Assembly: GCA_029866205.1 (NCBI GenBank)
Contig: JARWZT010000008.1
Span: forward strand, 62,001 to 126,000
Direction: 5' to 3'
Length of the DNA stretch: 64,000 nt
Source: Rhodoferax sp.
GTDB taxonomy: Bacteria > Pseudomonadota > Gammaproteobacteria > Burkholderiales > Burkholderiaceae_C
The translations under genes and the position numbers were made by a program. Positions 16,480 through 26,392 of this stretch are shown one piece after another (the first letter of the stretch is position 1; every line of letters begins with the position of its first letter). The notes beneath the pieces were generated by a model. It saw only the letters and a list, made by a program, of their open reading frames with translations. It ran no database searches and had not been told where the DNA came from.

Positions 16480-18080
16480 GCTTCTGCACTCCGGCCCTTC
16501 ATGGCAAAAATGCCTTGGGGGCGCTTTTGGATGAAGATGATGATGAATAAAAGAACGGCGATTTTGGCCAGCACCGCGCCAGCCAGGCCTTCGAGGAATT
16601 TGTTGAGCACGCCCAGGCCGAGTGCGGCCACTACGGTGCCCGCCAGTTGCCCCACGCCACCCAGCACCACGACCATGAACGCATCAACGATGTAGCTCTG
16701 CCCTAGGTCAGGACCCACATTGCCCACCTGGCTAAGCGCACAACCCGCCAGCCCGGCAATGCCGGAGCCCAGCGCAAAGGCATAGGTGTCAATACGCGCC
16801 GTATTCACGCCCATGCACGAGGCAATCGGCCGGTTTTGGGTGACCGCCCGGACAAATAAGCCCAAGCGGGTTTTTCCCACCAGCAAGGCCACCGCCAGCA
16901 ACACGGCCAACGCAAACGCAATGATGATGATGCGGTTGTAGGGCAGCGACAAATTGCCCATCAGTTGCACGCCGCCACTCATCCAGCTCGGGTTTTCCAC
17001 ACCCACGTTTTGCGCGCCAAACAAGCTGCGCACGCCTTGCATCAGCATCAGGCTGATGCCCCAGGTGGCCAGCAGGGTCTCCAGGGGGCGTCCATACAGG
17101 AACCGGATCACGCTGCGCTCCAGCGCCGCACCCACCAGGGCTGAGACCATAAATGCCACCGGCACGCTGGCCAGCAAATACCACTCAAAGGCCCCAGGCA
17201 GGTATTTCTGAAACAGACCCTGCACCACATAGGTGGCATAGGCGCCAATCATCATCAGTTCACCGTGCGCCATGTTGATGACGCCCATCAGGCCATAGGT
17301 AATGGCCAGACCGAGCGCCACCAAAAGCAAAATGGAGCCCAGGCTGATGCCGCTGAAGATGGCGCCCAGCCGGTCGCCCCAGGCCAGACGGTCTTTGACT
17401 TCGCGCAGGCTCTTGTAGAGCGCTTGCTTGACCGCGGCGTCGGTCTCGATTTGCAGGCGCTCGGCCAGCAAGGTTTGTGTGGCGGCTTGCGCGCTTTGGC
17501 CCAAAAGCGCAGCGGCTTGCTGGCGCTTGGTGGGGTCTTCGCTGGACAGCAATGCAGCGGCGCGCAGCAAGCCCAGGCGATCACGGATATCGGATTCGGT
17601 TTCTTGCGCCAGTGCCTTGTCAATCAAGGGCAGCTGCGCATCGCTCACCTGGCCTTGCAAGGCTTTGGCGGCATCGCGGCGCACCTCAGGGTCGGTGCTG
17701 AGGAGCTTGAGCGCAGCCAGCGCGTTGTCGAGCTCGCCGCGCATGCGGTTGTTCACCATCACGTCTTCGGCGGATTGCAGTGCTTCGGCCGGAATCACAA
17801 TTGGTGCGCCACTCACGGCGTCTTGTCCTTGGCCGTCACGCACGATCACGGGCTTGCTCGCCACCAGTTTCACCATCCCGTCCGCCAGAGCCTGGATAAA
17901 TACCAAGGTTTGCGCGTCCGGGCTCAGGGCGGCGGCCTGCAATGCAGCAATGCGTTCATCGCCCTCGCCCACGGCCATTTTTTGCGCCTGGTCGGTGCTC
18001 AGTGCGAGCGCGCCTGCAGCGCCAAACACACTCCACGCCAACATCCACAGCCGCAGCTGCAGTCCCAATCTGAATTTCAT
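16476..18080 (-). CDS. urtB: Urea ABC transporter permease UrtB with periplasmic N-terminal domain
   Basis: 534 residues from the ATG at 18080 (MKFRLGLQLRLWMLAWSV). A signal-like hydrophobic N-terminus is followed by a soluble, helical, repeat-like domain (about 30-235) rich in Ala and Gln, then the LivH-like permease part (about 245-530) with GLMGVINMAHGELMMIGAY. The soluble N-terminal extension is characteristic of proteobacterial UrtB and distinguishes it from LivH. It lies 89 bases after urtA. Confidence 0.94.
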   Translation of the reverse strand: MKFRLGLQLRLWMLAWSVFGAAGALALSTDQAQKMAVGEGDERIAALQAAALSPDAQTLVFIQALADGMVKLVASKPVIVRDGQGQDAVSGAPIVIPAEALQSAEDVMVNNRMRGELDNALAALKLLSTDPEVRRDAAKALQGQVSDAQLPLIDKALAQETESDIRDRLGLLRAAALLSSEDPTKRQQAAALLGQSAQAATQTLLAERLQIETDAAVKQALYKSLREVKDRLAWGDRLGAIFSGISLGSILLLVALGLAITYGLMGVINMAHGELMMIGAYATYVVQGLFQKYLPGAFEWYLLASVPVAFMVSALVGAALERSVIRFLYGRPLETLLATWGISLMLMQGVRSLFGAQNVGVENPSWMSGGVQLMGNLSLPYNRIIIIAFALAVLLAVALLVGKTRLGLFVRAVTQNRPIASCMGVNTARIDTYAFALGSGIAGLAGCALSQVGNVGPDLGQSYIVDAFMVVVLGGVGQLAGTVVAALGLGVLNKFLEGLAGAVLAKIAVLLFIIIFIQKRPQGIFAMKGRSAEA

Positions 18081-18169
18081 CAAGCACCTCAAAAATAAGA
18101 AAACCGTCGCAACTTTTGGGCCAACCTGCACCCGAAAGCCGCGACGGCGGTTCAGCGCCTGCTAAGGGC

Positions 18170-19432
18170 TTATTTCTTCACAGGTTCGTCAGGCTTTTTG
18201 TCGTTGCCTTCGATGAAAGGAGACCATGGTTTGGCTTTGACCGGGCCTGGGGTCTTCCACACCACGTTGAACTGACCGTCCGCCTTGACTTCACCAATGA
18301 ACACCGACTTGTGCAAGTGGTGGTTTTTCTCGTCCATCTTGGAGGTGATGCCGCTAGGCGCCGTGAACGTTTGGCCTGCCATGGCAGCGATGACCTTGTC
18401 CACGTCGGTGGACTTGGCTTTTTCAACCGCTTGCTTCCACATGTTGATGCCGATGTAGGTAGCTTCCATTGGGTCATTGGTCAAAGGCTTGTCCTTGTGA
18501 CCGGCGATGCCTTTGGCTTTGGCGTAATCCGACCACTTCTTGATGAAGGCGTCGTTGGTGGGGTTCTTGATCGACATGAAGTAGTTCCATGCGGCCAGGT
18601 GTCCAACCAGAGGCTTGGTGTCCACGCCACGCAGCTCCTCTTCACCCACCGAGAAAGCCACCACCGGAACGTCTTTGGCTTTCAGGCCTGCATTGCCGAG
18701 CTCTTTGTAAAACGGCACATTGGAGTCGCCGTTGATAGTGGACACCACGGCGGTCTTGCCACCCGCGGCAAATTTCTTCACGTCTGCCACGATGGTCTGG
18801 TAGTCGGAATGACCAAATGGAGTGTATTTTTCGTCGATGTCCTTGTCCGCCACGCCTTTGCTTTTCAGGTAGGCGCGCAGGATTTTGTTGGTGGTGCGGG
18901 GGTAGACATAGTCGGTACCCAGCAATACCCAGCGCTTGGCACCGCCACCGTCTTTGCTCATCAGGTAGTCGACTGCGGGAATGGCTTGCTGGTTAGGCGC
19001 CGCACCGGTGTAAAACACGTTTTTGGACAGCTCTTCACCTTCGTATTGCACCGGGTAGAACAGCAGGCCATTCATTTCTTCGACGACTGGCAGCACGGAT
19101 TTGCGGGACACCGAGGTCCAGCAACCAAAGATCACATCGACCTTGTCCTGGCCCAGCAACTGTTTGGTTTTTTCGGCAAACAGAGGCCAGTTGGACGCAG
19201 GGTCCACGACCACCGCCTCAAGCTTCTTGCCCAACAAGCCGCCCTTGGCATTGATTTCGTCAATCGCCATCAGCACGGTGTCTTTCAACACGGTTTCTGA
19301 AATGGCCATGGTTCCGGACAAACTGTGCAGAACACCAACTTTGATGGTGTCACCCGCGTGCGCGGGTAAGGCTGACAGACCAGCCAAGGCAACGGCAGCA
19401 GAAAGCGCCTTGAGCGTAAAACGACGATGCAT
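18170..19432 (-). CDS. urtA: Urea ABC transporter substrate-binding protein UrtA
   Basis: 420 residues from the ATG at 19432. The signal peptide MHRRFTLKALSAAVALAG continues to cleavage after AHA. The mature protein begins GDTIKVGVLHSLSGTMAIS and contains FGCWTSVSRKSVLPV, typical of UrtA rather than amino-acid binders. A GGAGG ribosome-binding site sits just upstream (the reverse complement of CCTCC at 19440-19444). It captures urea in the periplasm for UrtBCDE. As first gene of the operon it is probably the most highly expressed. The upstream region holds GTGAAAC repeats. Confidence 0.96.
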   Translation of the reverse strand: MHRRFTLKALSAAVALAGLSALPAHAGDTIKVGVLHSLSGTMAISETVLKDTVLMAIDEINAKGGLLGKKLEAVVVDPASNWPLFAEKTKQLLGQDKVDVIFGCWTSVSRKSVLPVVEEMNGLLFYPVQYEGEELSKNVFYTGAAPNQQAIPAVDYLMSKDGGGAKRWVLLGTDYVYPRTTNKILRAYLKSKGVADKDIDEKYTPFGHSDYQTIVADVKKFAAGGKTAVVSTINGDSNVPFYKELGNAGLKAKDVPVVAFSVGEEELRGVDTKPLVGHLAAWNYFMSIKNPTNDAFIKKWSDYAKAKGIAGHKDKPLTNDPMEATYIGINMWKQAVEKAKSTDVDKVIAAMAGQTFTAPSGITSKMDEKNHHLHKSVFIGEVKADGQFNVVWKTPGPVKAKPWSPFIEGNDKKPDEPVKK

Positions 19433-19447
19433 GAAAAATCCTCCAGT

Positions 19448-19510
19448 GGTTGAAACAAGTCGTTTCACCGTTGACCGACTGCACGGCTTGGGTGAAACTT
19501 GGTTCAACTT
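19448..19510. promoter_or_regulatory. GTGAAAC-type repeats upstream of urtA
   Basis: Reading the + strand, GGTTGAAAC (19448-19456) faces GTTTCACC (19462-19469) as an imperfect inverted repeat. A third copy, GGTGAAAC (19491-19498), is followed by GGTTCAAC (19501-19508). The elements lie 16 to 76 bases upstream of the urtA start codon, so they overlap or neighbour the promoter and could bind the adjacent LuxR-type regulator. I found no convincing sigma-54 site here. Confidence 0.35.
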
Positions 19511-19598
19511 TAGGGAGAAACCACCGCTTGGAAAATACGCCGACTGGCGTATGGATGGGCGTTGGCCAGCCTTGTGCGCTGGGGCACGTCGCTGCGAT

Positions 19599-19877
19599 TT
19601 AGCGCGCGCGTCGTTGCTCGCGCAGCATAAAAAGGTACAGGCTTTCCACTTTGTCACGCGCCCATGGCGTTTTGCGTAAAAACTTCAAGCTGGAAGAAAC
19701 GCTGGGGTCAACCGAAAAACAACGGATGGCAATGTGCTGTGCCAGACCGTCCCAGCCATAAAAATCGGCCAGCGCCGTGACCATGGCCTCAAGCGTGACG
19801 CCGTGCAAAGGGTTGCGTGGCTGCGTGGGCGCTCCCGCGGGCGGATGCGCTGGGGGTTCGGGTAATTCGTTGGGCAT
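19599..19877 (-). CDS. VF530-family (DUF2132) small DNA-binding protein
   Basis: 92 residues from the ATG at 19877. After a Pro-rich N-terminus comes the family core with [20 protein letters not shown], then [19 protein letters not shown] near the C-terminus, matching VF530/DUF2132 proteins. It is an uncharacterised small cytosolic family with a DNA-binding-like fold. It lies between the regulator gene and urtA on the same strand; the 166-base gap to urtA holds that operon's own control region. Confidence 0.85.
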   Translation of the reverse strand: MPNELPEPPAHPPAGAPTQPRNPLHGVTLEAMVTALADFYGWDGLAQHIAIRCFSVDPSVSSSLKFLRKTPWARDKVESLYLFMLREQRRAR

Positions 19878-19934
19878 GGCCCTATTTTCACCCACCGCCC
19901 AGCCGGAATCTGAAGCCGCTCTCTGCCACTCCAC

Positions 19935-20984
19935 CTAGCCGCTGAACTGCGGCTGCAGCTGTGCAATGCGGGCGGTGGCCTTGCCTGCGGCGGCCGTGCG
20001 GGTCTCCACACCGAGCTTGACAAACACGCGCTCCAGATGTTTCTTGACGGTCATCGGGCTGCTTCCCAAAATGTCGCCCACGTCCTTGTTGGTTTTGCCC
20101 TTGACCACCCAGTACAGCACCTCGGCCTCGCGCAAGGTCAGCGCAAAAATGTCGCGCATGGCTTGCATCACTGCCTGGTCCGACACCTCGCGCATGACGA
20201 TCAGCCAGTCGTCGCCTGCCCATTCATCACCCCCGGTGGGTGCAGCGTTTTCGTTGTCACCGGTTTGCTGGTGCAGCCGCAGGGTCAGACGTGCGCCCTC
20301 ACCCTGGGACAAAACCAGTGGGCGCGGCGCATCACCCTGTTGCAGGCGGCTCAGACAGTCCTGCAGCCAAGCCTGCACCTCAGGCGCCGTGCGGCTAGCG
20401 TAGGGCGGGTGGTTGGGGCAGTAGCGTTGCAGCAGGTCTCGCGACAAGGGCGTTTGCCACATCAGCTTGCCATCATGCGGGCGCACCGTGAGCGTGGCGT
20501 AGCCAAAGGCGTCAAGGGCATTGCGCGCCTGCCGCCGCTCTCGCGCACCCGCCAGATGCAAGGCCATCCGGGCCAGCAGTTCGTGGGGTTTGGCAGGTTG
20601 ATTGATGCAGTCTGCTGCCCCAACCTCCAGCGCCTGCACCAAATGTTCAGGGTGACTGGTTTCAGCCAAAAAGATGATGGGGGCCGGACTGGTTTGCGCC
20701 AACGCTTTCAGGCGTCGCGCCAAATCGAAGCCACTGCCATCGCGCAATTGCGTATCGAGGAGCACCAGATCGGGGGACCCCATGGCCGCTTGCGCAAGGA
20801 CGTCTGCCGCGCTTTCCAAACGGACCGCCGTGTACCCCGCATCTTCAAGCAACTCGGCCAAGCCCGACGCTTGCTCGCGATCTGAACTCACCACCCAGAC
20901 CGCCTCCCCTTGGCCGGACCGCGTGAAGGTGGAAAGAGCGGACGGGGACAGCGGCGCGGTCACAGGGCGGCCCCGAAGCTGCAT
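19935..20984 (-). CDS. Response regulator with LuxR-type DNA-binding domain, linked to urea genes
   Basis: 349 residues. The receiver domain (about 28-145) has Asp35 in the acidic pocket, the phosphoacceptor Asp77 in PDLVLLDTQLRDGSGFD, and a Lys in INQPAKPHELL. A middle region of about 120 residues (150-275) has no recognised motif. The C-terminal LuxR helix-turn-helix (about 283-345) contains LTLREAEVLYWVVKGKTN and GSSPMTVKKHLERVF. No sensor kinase is adjacent. Its position, divergent from ureA and upstream of urtA, suggests that it controls the urea genes. Similar regulators are commonly found beside urt genes in Comamonadaceae. Confidence 0.88.
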   Translation of the reverse strand: MQLRGRPVTAPLSPSALSTFTRSGQGEAVWVVSSDREQASGLAELLEDAGYTAVRLESAADVLAQAAMGSPDLVLLDTQLRDGSGFDLARRLKALAQTSPAPIIFLAETSHPEHLVQALEVGAADCINQPAKPHELLARMALHLAGARERRQARNALDAFGYATLTVRPHDGKLMWQTPLSRDLLQRYCPNHPPYASRTAPEVQAWLQDCLSRLQQGDAPRPLVLSQGEGARLTLRLHQQTGDNENAAPTGGDEWAGDDWLIVMREVSDQAVMQAMRDIFALTLREAEVLYWVVKGKTNKDVGDILGSSPMTVKKHLERVFVKLGVETRTAAAGKATARIAQLQPQFSG

Positions 20985-21202
20985 TCACCAATTCGGTGCG
21001 TTTGTGTGCTCCCACCATTGGCGAGAGAGGATGGTTGAGGCCGGGACATCGAATGCACCATTGCAATGCGTTGCCATGCGGTTTTGTGGTGCACCGAGGG
21101 GCAGCTAGGCTTCATCGTAGGGATCTCCGGTCACAAGGGCTCATGCCCGCATTCCTTTGCAGAATCCATGCCATCCGGCCTTTGGCGTATGCTTTCCTTC
21201 AT

Positions 21203-21219
21203 CGGCATGGGCTTTGCTT
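21203..21219 (+). promoter_or_regulatory. Candidate sigma-54 (-24/-12) promoter of the urease operon
   Basis: The sequence CGGCATGGGCTTTGCTT has GG at 21204-21205 and GC at 21216-21217, exactly ten bases apart, with a perfect TTGCT -12 element. The -24 element CGGCATG matches TGGCACG at five of seven positions. A start near 21229 would give a leader of about 40 bases before ureA. Nitrogen control by NtrC and sigma-54 would suit urease. Confidence 0.5.
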
Positions 21220-21270
21220 AATGATGCGGAGCTCAAATATTTAAATACCCGTTCGACGCGTTACACCCCT

Positions 21271-21573
21271 ATGGAACTCACCCCCCGCGAAAAAGACAAG
21301 CTGCTGCTATTTACAGCTGCACTATTGGCTGAGCGGCGCAAGGCCCGCGGCCTGTTGCTGAATTACCCGGAGGCTATTGCCCTGATCAGCGCCGCCGTCA
21401 TGGAGGGTGCACGTGATGGCAAGACGGTGGCGCAACTCATGAGTGAAGGCCGCACCGTGCTGACCCGTGCCGACGTCATGGAGGGGATTGCCGAAATGAT
21501 TCCGGACATCCAGGTGGAGGCCACTTTTGCGGACGGTACCAAGTTGGTCACGGTGCACCAGCCGATCGTCTGA
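21271..21573 (+). CDS. ureA: Urease gamma subunit
   Basis: 100 residues, the standard length, beginning [20 protein letters not shown] and ending [27 protein letters not shown] is the family signature. It is the first structural gene after the candidate sigma-54 promoter. Separate gamma and beta genes are the usual proteobacterial arrangement. Confidence 0.97.
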   Translation: MELTPREKDKLLLFTAALLAERRKARGLLLNYPEAIALISAAVMEGARDGKTVAQLMSEGRTVLTRADVMEGIAEMIPDIQVEATFADGTKLVTVHQPIV

Positions 21574-21631
21574 TCGCTGGCGCAAGGCTCGCACTTCCTA
21601 TTTACCTTTCACCAAAAACAGGCAAACAACC

Positions 21632-22228
21632 ATGTTTCCATCTTTGAATAAAGCACTGTTTGTCGCGGCCACGCTGGGCCTGTGCAACCTGGCCCAGGCC
21701 CATGTCGGCACGGACTTGGCAGATCACCACCCCCTGAGCTTGGTCGATGGTTTGCTGCATCCCTTTACCGGCCTGGACCATCTTGCCGCCATGCTGGCTG
21801 TAGGCTTTTGGAGCGCTTTAAGCGCGCGGCGCGTGTGGCTGGCACCTCTGGCCTTTGCCAACATGTTGCTGGTCGCGGCATTGATGGGCCTGTCGGGCAT
21901 CACCCTGCCCGCGCTGGAGCCCTTGGTGGCGGCCACCGTATTGGCGCTGGGCTTGCTGGTGGCCACGCGCGTGCGGTTTCCCAGCGTTGTGGCTGCGGCG
22001 CTGGCTGGCGGCTTTGCCGTGTTCCACGGAATGGCCCATGGCCTGGAGTTTTCGGGCACAAGCCCCGTGGATGCACTGGTTGGCATGGTGGCCGGCACGG
22101 TGGTTTTGCATGGGCTCGGGCTGCTTGCGGGTCTGGCATTGCGCGCGCACAGCGCGTGGTGGCCGCGTTTGGCCGGGGTCGCTTTGGCGCTGTGGGGCGG
22201 CGTGCTGTTGGCCCAACTGGCCGGATAG
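21632..22228 (+). CDS. HupE/UreJ-family nickel or metal permease
   Basis: 198 residues with a signal-like N-terminus ending AQAHVGTDLADHHP, then about six helices. The family motifs HPFTGLDHLAAMLAVGFWSA and FHGMAHGLEFSG supply the conserved histidines. HupE/UreJ proteins transport nickel or a related metal, which fits placement inside the urease operon between ureA and ureB. It starts 58 bases after ureA; the next gene begins nine bases downstream. Confidence 0.92.
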   Translation: MFPSLNKALFVAATLGLCNLAQAHVGTDLADHHPLSLVDGLLHPFTGLDHLAAMLAVGFWSALSARRVWLAPLAFANMLLVAALMGLSGITLPALEPLVAATVLALGLLVATRVRFPSVVAAALAGGFAVFHGMAHGLEFSGTSPVDALVGMVAGTVVLHGLGLLAGLALRAHSAWWPRLAGVALALWGGVLLAQLAG

Positions 22229-22237
22229 GGCTTGGGC

Positions 22238-22543
22238 ATGATTCCAGGAGAAATCATCACTGCAGAAGGCAGTCACGTACTCAATGCCGACCGACGCACG
22301 CTGACCCTGCTGGTCAAAAATACCGCCGACCGGCCGATTCAGGTGGGCTCACACTACCATTTTGCCGAGACCAATGCCGCCCTCAGCTTTGACCGGACAC
22401 AGGCCCGGGGCATGCGTCTGAACATCGCGTCTGGCTCTGCCGTTCGCTTTGAACCCGGGCAGGAACGCACTGTGGAACTGGTGGACTACGCCGGCGACCG
22501 CATGGTGTATGGCTTTCGCGGCCTCACGCAAGGAAAACTTTAA
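22238..22543 (+). CDS. ureB: Urease beta subunit
   Basis: 101 residues from the ATG at 22238 ([11 protein letters not shown]), a classical UreB start; a TTG six bases earlier is less likely. [14 protein letters not shown] and [12 protein letters not shown] are typical. The stop is immediately followed by the ureC ATG. Confidence 0.97.
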   Translation: MIPGEIITAEGSHVLNADRRTLTLLVKNTADRPIQVGSHYHFAETNAALSFDRTQARGMRLNIASGSAVRFEPGQERTVELVDYAGDRMVYGFRGLTQGKL

Positions 22544-24289
22544 ATGGCAACGATAGACCGCCGCGCCTATGCGGAGATTTTTGGCCCCACCGTGGGGGAC
22601 CGGGTACGCCTGGCCGACACCGGCTTGCTGATCGAAGTGGAAAAAGACTTTACGCTGGCCGCGGGAAGCTATGGCGAAGAAGTGAAGTTTGGCGGCGGCA
22701 AAACCATCCGCGACGGCATGGCGCAAAGCCAGCGCACACGGCATGAAGGCGCTGTGGATTGCGTGATGACCAACGCCCTGATTCTGGACCACTGGGGCAT
22801 CGTGAAGGCCGACATTGGCCTCAAGGGTGGTCGCGTCGTCGCCATAGGCAAAGCCGGTAATCCGGACACGCAAAGCGGCGTGGACATCATTATTGGCCCC
22901 GGCACCGAAGTCATCAGCTGCGAAGGCAATATCGTCACCGCTGGAGGTATTGACTGCCACATCCACTTCATTTGCCCCCAACAAATTGAAGAGGCCTTGG
23001 CCAGTGGTGTGACCACCATGATGGGCGGCGGCACCGGGCCCGCCACCGGTACCTTTGCCACCACCTGCACGCCGGGCGCCTGGAATATCGAACGTATGTT
23101 GCAAGCGGCCGATGCCTTTCCCATGAACCTGGGCTTTATGGGCAAAGGCAACGCCAGCCTTCCTGCGGCGCTGCACGAACAGATCAACGCCGGAGTGATT
23201 GGACTCAAACTTCACGAAGACTGGGGTACCACGCCCGCGGCCATTAGCAATTGCCTGGACGTGGCGGACGCCACCGATACCCAGGTGGCAATCCACTCAG
23301 ACACGCTCAACGAGTCGGGCTTTGTGGAAAACACCATTGCCGCCACCCGGGGCCGCACGCTTTGCGCCTTTCACACCGAGGGCGCAGGGGGCGGCCACGC
23401 ACCCGACATTCTTAAAGTGGTGGGTCAAGCCAACTTTTTGCCCAGCTCCACCAATCCGACCATGCCCTATACCGTCAACACGCTCGACGAACACGTCGAC
23501 ATGCTGATGGTCTGCCACCACCTGGACGCAGGCATTGCCGAAGATTTGGCCTTTGCCGAAAGCCGCATCCGAAAAGAAACTATTGCCGCCGAAGACGTGC
23601 TGCACGACCTGGGCGCCATCAGTATGATGAGCAGCGACAGCCAGGCCATGGGCCGCGTAGGCGAAGTCATCATCCGCACCTGGCAAACCGCCCACAAAAT
23701 GAAAGCCCAGCGCGGCTGGCTGAGCCCCGACGCAGGCCGCGACGATCCCACCGAAGCCCTGCAGCGCAACGACAACTTCCGCGCCAAGCGCTATGTCGCC
23801 AAATACACCATCAACCCCGCCATCGCCCATGGCATCAGCCACGAGGTGGGCAGCATTGAGCCAGGGAAATGGGCTGATCTGGTGGTCTGGAAACCTGCGT
23901 TTTTTGGCGTCAAGCCCGCCCTGATTCTCAAGGGTGGCTTCATCGCCATGGCCGCCATGGGCGACCCCAACGCTTCGATCCCCACACCCCAACCAGTGCA
24001 CTACCGGCCCATGTTTGGCGCGTATGGCACGGCGCTGAGCCGGGGGTCACTCACCTTCGTTTCCAAAGCCGGCCTGGACGACGGTATCAAAGACCGCTTT
24101 GGCCTGGCCAAAACCCTGAGTGCGGTCAAAAACGTGCGCAATGTTCGCAAACAACACATGGTGCACAACCACTATTTGCCCACCATGGAAATCGACGCCC
24201 AGACCTACAGCGTGCGCGCTGATGGCCAACTGCTGACCTGCGAGGCAGCAGTGAGCCTGCCCATGGCACAACGGTACTTTTTGTTCTGA
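22544..24289 (+). CDS. ureC: Urease alpha (catalytic) subunit
   Basis: 581 residues, slightly longer than the usual 567-572. The nickel ligands are all present: His139 and His141 (DCHIHF), the lysine to be carbamylated, Lys222 in GLKLHEDWG, His251, His277 and Asp365 (SSDSQAMGR). The flap cysteine and histidine are in MVCHHLDAG (Cys324, His325). The extra length lies in the loop around residues 60-70 and in an added segment before the first ligands. It hydrolyses urea to ammonia and carbamate in the cytosol as the UreABC complex. Confidence 0.98.
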   Translation: MATIDRRAYAEIFGPTVGDRVRLADTGLLIEVEKDFTLAAGSYGEEVKFGGGKTIRDGMAQSQRTRHEGAVDCVMTNALILDHWGIVKADIGLKGGRVVAIGKAGNPDTQSGVDIIIGPGTEVISCEGNIVTAGGIDCHIHFICPQQIEEALASGVTTMMGGGTGPATGTFATTCTPGAWNIERMLQAADAFPMNLGFMGKGNASLPAALHEQINAGVIGLKLHEDWGTTPAAISNCLDVADATDTQVAIHSDTLNESGFVENTIAATRGRTLCAFHTEGAGGGHAPDILKVVGQANFLPSSTNPTMPYTVNTLDEHVDMLMVCHHLDAGIAEDLAFAESRIRKETIAAEDVLHDLGAISMMSSDSQAMGRVGEVIIRTWQTAHKMKAQRGWLSPDAGRDDPTEALQRNDNFRAKRYVAKYTINPAIAHGISHEVGSIEPGKWADLVVWKPAFFGVKPALILKGGFIAMAAMGDPNASIPTPQPVHYRPMFGAYGTALSRGSLTFVSKAGLDDGIKDRFGLAKTLSAVKNVRNVRKQHMVHNHYLPTMEIDAQTYSVRADGQLLTCEAAVSLPMAQRYFLF

Positions 24290-24891
24290 TGCTCCAAGCC
24301 TCCAAACTCATTCCCCAAGGTGCCGGCCTTGCCCCGGCACTGCTTAGGCGGGCCACTACCGTGGAACTGGATTGGGATGTGCGGCAAAAAAGCCGTTTTG
24401 ACGCCACCGACTCAGCCGGTCGCACGCTCGGAGTTTTTCTGCCGCGCGGCACCGCAGTGCGCGGCGGTGACGTGCTGGTGGCACAAGACGGCTCACTGGT
24501 GCAGGTGATTGCGGCGCCCCAGTCCGTCCTCAAAATCACCCATTGCCCCCGCCACGGCACGCCGTTTGACCTGATACGCGCGGCTTACCACCTGGGCAAC
24601 CGGCATGTGCCGATTGAGCTCAAACCGGACCACCTGAAGATTGAGCCGGACCACGTACTGGCCGACATGTTGCGCGCCATGCACCTGATCGTGCACGCAG
24701 TGGACGAAGCATTTGAGCCGGAAAGTGGTGCCTATGCCAGTGGCGGCCACGCGCATGGTGGGCACGGGCATAGCCATGATCACGACAGCGACCACGGCCA
24801 CACGCATGAAAAGGGCAAAAGCAGCGTGATCCCCATCGCTGCGGCGCCGCACGTCCATGTCCACGGCCCTGGTTGCGGCCACGATCACTGA
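24289..24891 (+). CDS. ureE: Urease nickel chaperone UreE with His-rich tail
   Basis: 200 residues; the ATG overlaps the ureC stop by one base. The central nickel-binding motif is [10 protein letters not shown] followed by [12 protein letters not shown]. The C-terminal tail (about 150-200) carries about 14 histidines, with stretches such as [15 protein letters not shown] and [14 protein letters not shown]. This marks the nickel-storing type of UreE. It delivers nickel to UreG for transfer to the UreABC-UreDF complex. Confidence 0.95.
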   Translation: MLQASKLIPQGAGLAPALLRRATTVELDWDVRQKSRFDATDSAGRTLGVFLPRGTAVRGGDVLVAQDGSLVQVIAAPQSVLKITHCPRHGTPFDLIRAAYHLGNRHVPIELKPDHLKIEPDHVLADMLRAMHLIVHAVDEAFEPESGAYASGGHAHGGHGHSHDHDSDHGHTHEKGKSSVIPIAAAPHVHVHGPGCGHDH

Positions 24892-24901
24892 ACCGCTGCC
24901 C

Positions 24902-25579
24902 ATGCTGGACTCAAGCCTGATGCAGCTCATGTGGCTGGCCTCGCCAGCGCTGCCCATTGGCGGGTTTTCCTATTCCGAAGGATTGGAGGCCGCCGTGGAC
25001 AGCGGACGCGCCAGCACTGAGTTACACGCGGCCGCCTGGCTGCAAGACCAATTGCACCTGAGCCTGGCGCGCAGCGACTTGCCCGTGATTGCCCAAGCCG
25101 TGGTCGCCTGGCGCGCTGTAGACCCAAGCGCCATTGGCTGCCTGAACGCGTGGATCCTGCAAACCCGTGAGACCCACGAATTGCGCGCACAAACCGAACA
25201 AATGGGGCGTTCGCTGCTCGAGTGGCTGCGCAACCACACCACTGCCACCGCTCCCGACATTGCGCTGCTGGCCGCCATGGACCCGAGCTACCCGGTCGCG
25301 TTTGCATTGGCCGCCGCAAGCACCGAGGCGCCAGTGCGCGCCTGTTTGCTGGCCTATGCCTTTGGCTGGGCTGAAAACATGACACAGGCGGCCATCAAAT
25401 CGGTGCCCTTGGGCCAGAGTGCCGGGCAACGCATCTTGTCGGCCCTCGCCGACCGTATTCCCGCAGCCGTCGACCACGCGTTGGCGCTGGCACCCGGCGC
25501 CCAACAGGCTTTTTCCCCCATGCTGGCCATTTTGAGTGCCCAGCATGAGGTTCAATATTCCCGCCTCTTCAGATCCTGA
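24902..25579 (+). CDS. ureF: Urease accessory protein UreF
   Basis: 225 residues from the ATG at 24902 ([18 protein letters not shown]). An in-frame ATG at 24857 would add 15 residues and overlap ureE by 35 bases. Family motifs are [13 protein letters not shown] near the N-terminus and [20 protein letters not shown]. UreF bridges UreD and UreG in urease activation. Neither start has a strong ribosome-binding site, so coupling to ureE is likely. Confidence 0.94.
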   Translation: MLDSSLMQLMWLASPALPIGGFSYSEGLEAAVDSGRASTELHAAAWLQDQLHLSLARSDLPVIAQAVVAWRAVDPSAIGCLNAWILQTRETHELRAQTEQMGRSLLEWLRNHTTATAPDIALLAAMDPSYPVAFALAAASTEAPVRACLLAYAFGWAENMTQAAIKSVPLGQSAGQRILSALADRIPAAVDHALALAPGAQQAFSPMLAILSAQHEVQYSRLFRS

Positions 25580-25588
25580 AAACCACCT

Positions 25589-26248
25589 ATGTCCGCACTG
25601 CACCACATCCCCCACCGTACAAAAAACCTGCCGCCACTGCGTGTGGGCATTGGCGGCCCGGTGGGCTCGGGCAAAACCACGCTGCTGGAAATGCTCTGCA
25701 AAGCCATGCGCGAGCAATACGACCTGGTAGCGATCACCAATGACATCTACACCAAGGAAGACCAGCGCCTGCTTACCGTGAGCGGCGCGCTGCCCGCGGA
25801 ACGCATCATGGGCGTGGAAACGGGGGGGTGCCCGCACACTGCGATCCGCGAAGACGCCTCCATCAACCTGGAAGCGATCGACCGCATGCTGGTGGATTTT
25901 CCGAACGCCGATATCGTGTTTATCGAGAGCGGCGGCGACAACTTGGCGGCCACCTTCAGCCCCGAGCTCTCCGACCTGACGATCTACGTGATCGACGTGG
26001 CCGCCGGTGAAAAAATACCCCGCAAAGGGGGTCCAGGCATCACCAAGAGCGATTTGTTTGTCATCAACAAGACCGACCTCGCGCCCCATGTGGGCGCCAA
26101 CCTCGACGTGATGCGCGCCGACACCATCCGCATGCGCACCACGCCCAAGGGCCTGCGCCCCTTTGTGATGACCAACCTCAAAACCCTGAGCGGACTGGAC
26201 GAGATCGTGGCGTTTATCGAAACCAAGGGATTGCTGCTGAGCCAATAA
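25589..26248 (+). CDS. ureG: Urease accessory GTPase UreG
   Basis: 219 residues. The P-loop [17 protein letters not shown], the nickel/dimer motif [17 protein letters not shown] (the Cys-Pro-His motif) and the guanine-specificity segment [13 protein letters not shown] are all intact. It couples GTP hydrolysis to nickel insertion. It is the last gene of the urease operon; no strong terminator is seen before the tRNA. Confidence 0.97.
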   Translation: MSALHHIPHRTKNLPPLRVGIGGPVGSGKTTLLEMLCKAMREQYDLVAITNDIYTKEDQRLLTVSGALPAERIMGVETGGCPHTAIREDASINLEAIDRMLVDFPNADIVFIESGGDNLAATFSPELSDLTIYVIDVAAGEKIPRKGGPGITKSDLFVINKTDLAPHVGANLDVMRADTIRMRTTPKGLRPFVMTNLKTLSGLDEIVAFIETKGLLLSQ

Positions 26249-26301
26249 AGGCCAGTCCCCCGGCGCAGAACCCGCTCTGCCGACATTAGAATGGGGCCCA
26301 T

Positions 26302-26391
26302 GGAAGCTTGGCCGAGCGGTTTAAGGCACCGGTCTTGAAAACCGGCGAGGATGTGAGTCCTCCGTGAGTTCGAATCTCACAGCTTCCGCCA
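26302..26391 (+). tRNA. tRNA-Ser (anticodon TGA)
   Basis: 90 bases with an acceptor stem GGAAGCT/AGCTTCC, anticodon loop CTTGAAA (anticodon TGA), a long variable arm as expected for serine, a TTCGAAT T-loop and an encoded CCA. It decodes UCA and related serine codons. Confidence 0.97.
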
Positions 26392-26392
26392 T

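Noticed and set aside
19440..19600. Sigma-54 promoter for urtA
   Set aside because: No GG-N10-GC pair with TGGC/TTGC-like elements was found on the relevant strand.
24720..24890. His-rich tandem coding repeat as a separate repeat element
   Set aside because: It is simply the normal histidine tail of UreE, known in nickel-storing members of the family.
25022..26245. A 407-codon reverse-strand frame across ureF and ureG
   Set aside because: Both urease accessory proteins on the + strand are intact and fully conserved in motif; the reverse frame has shadow composition.
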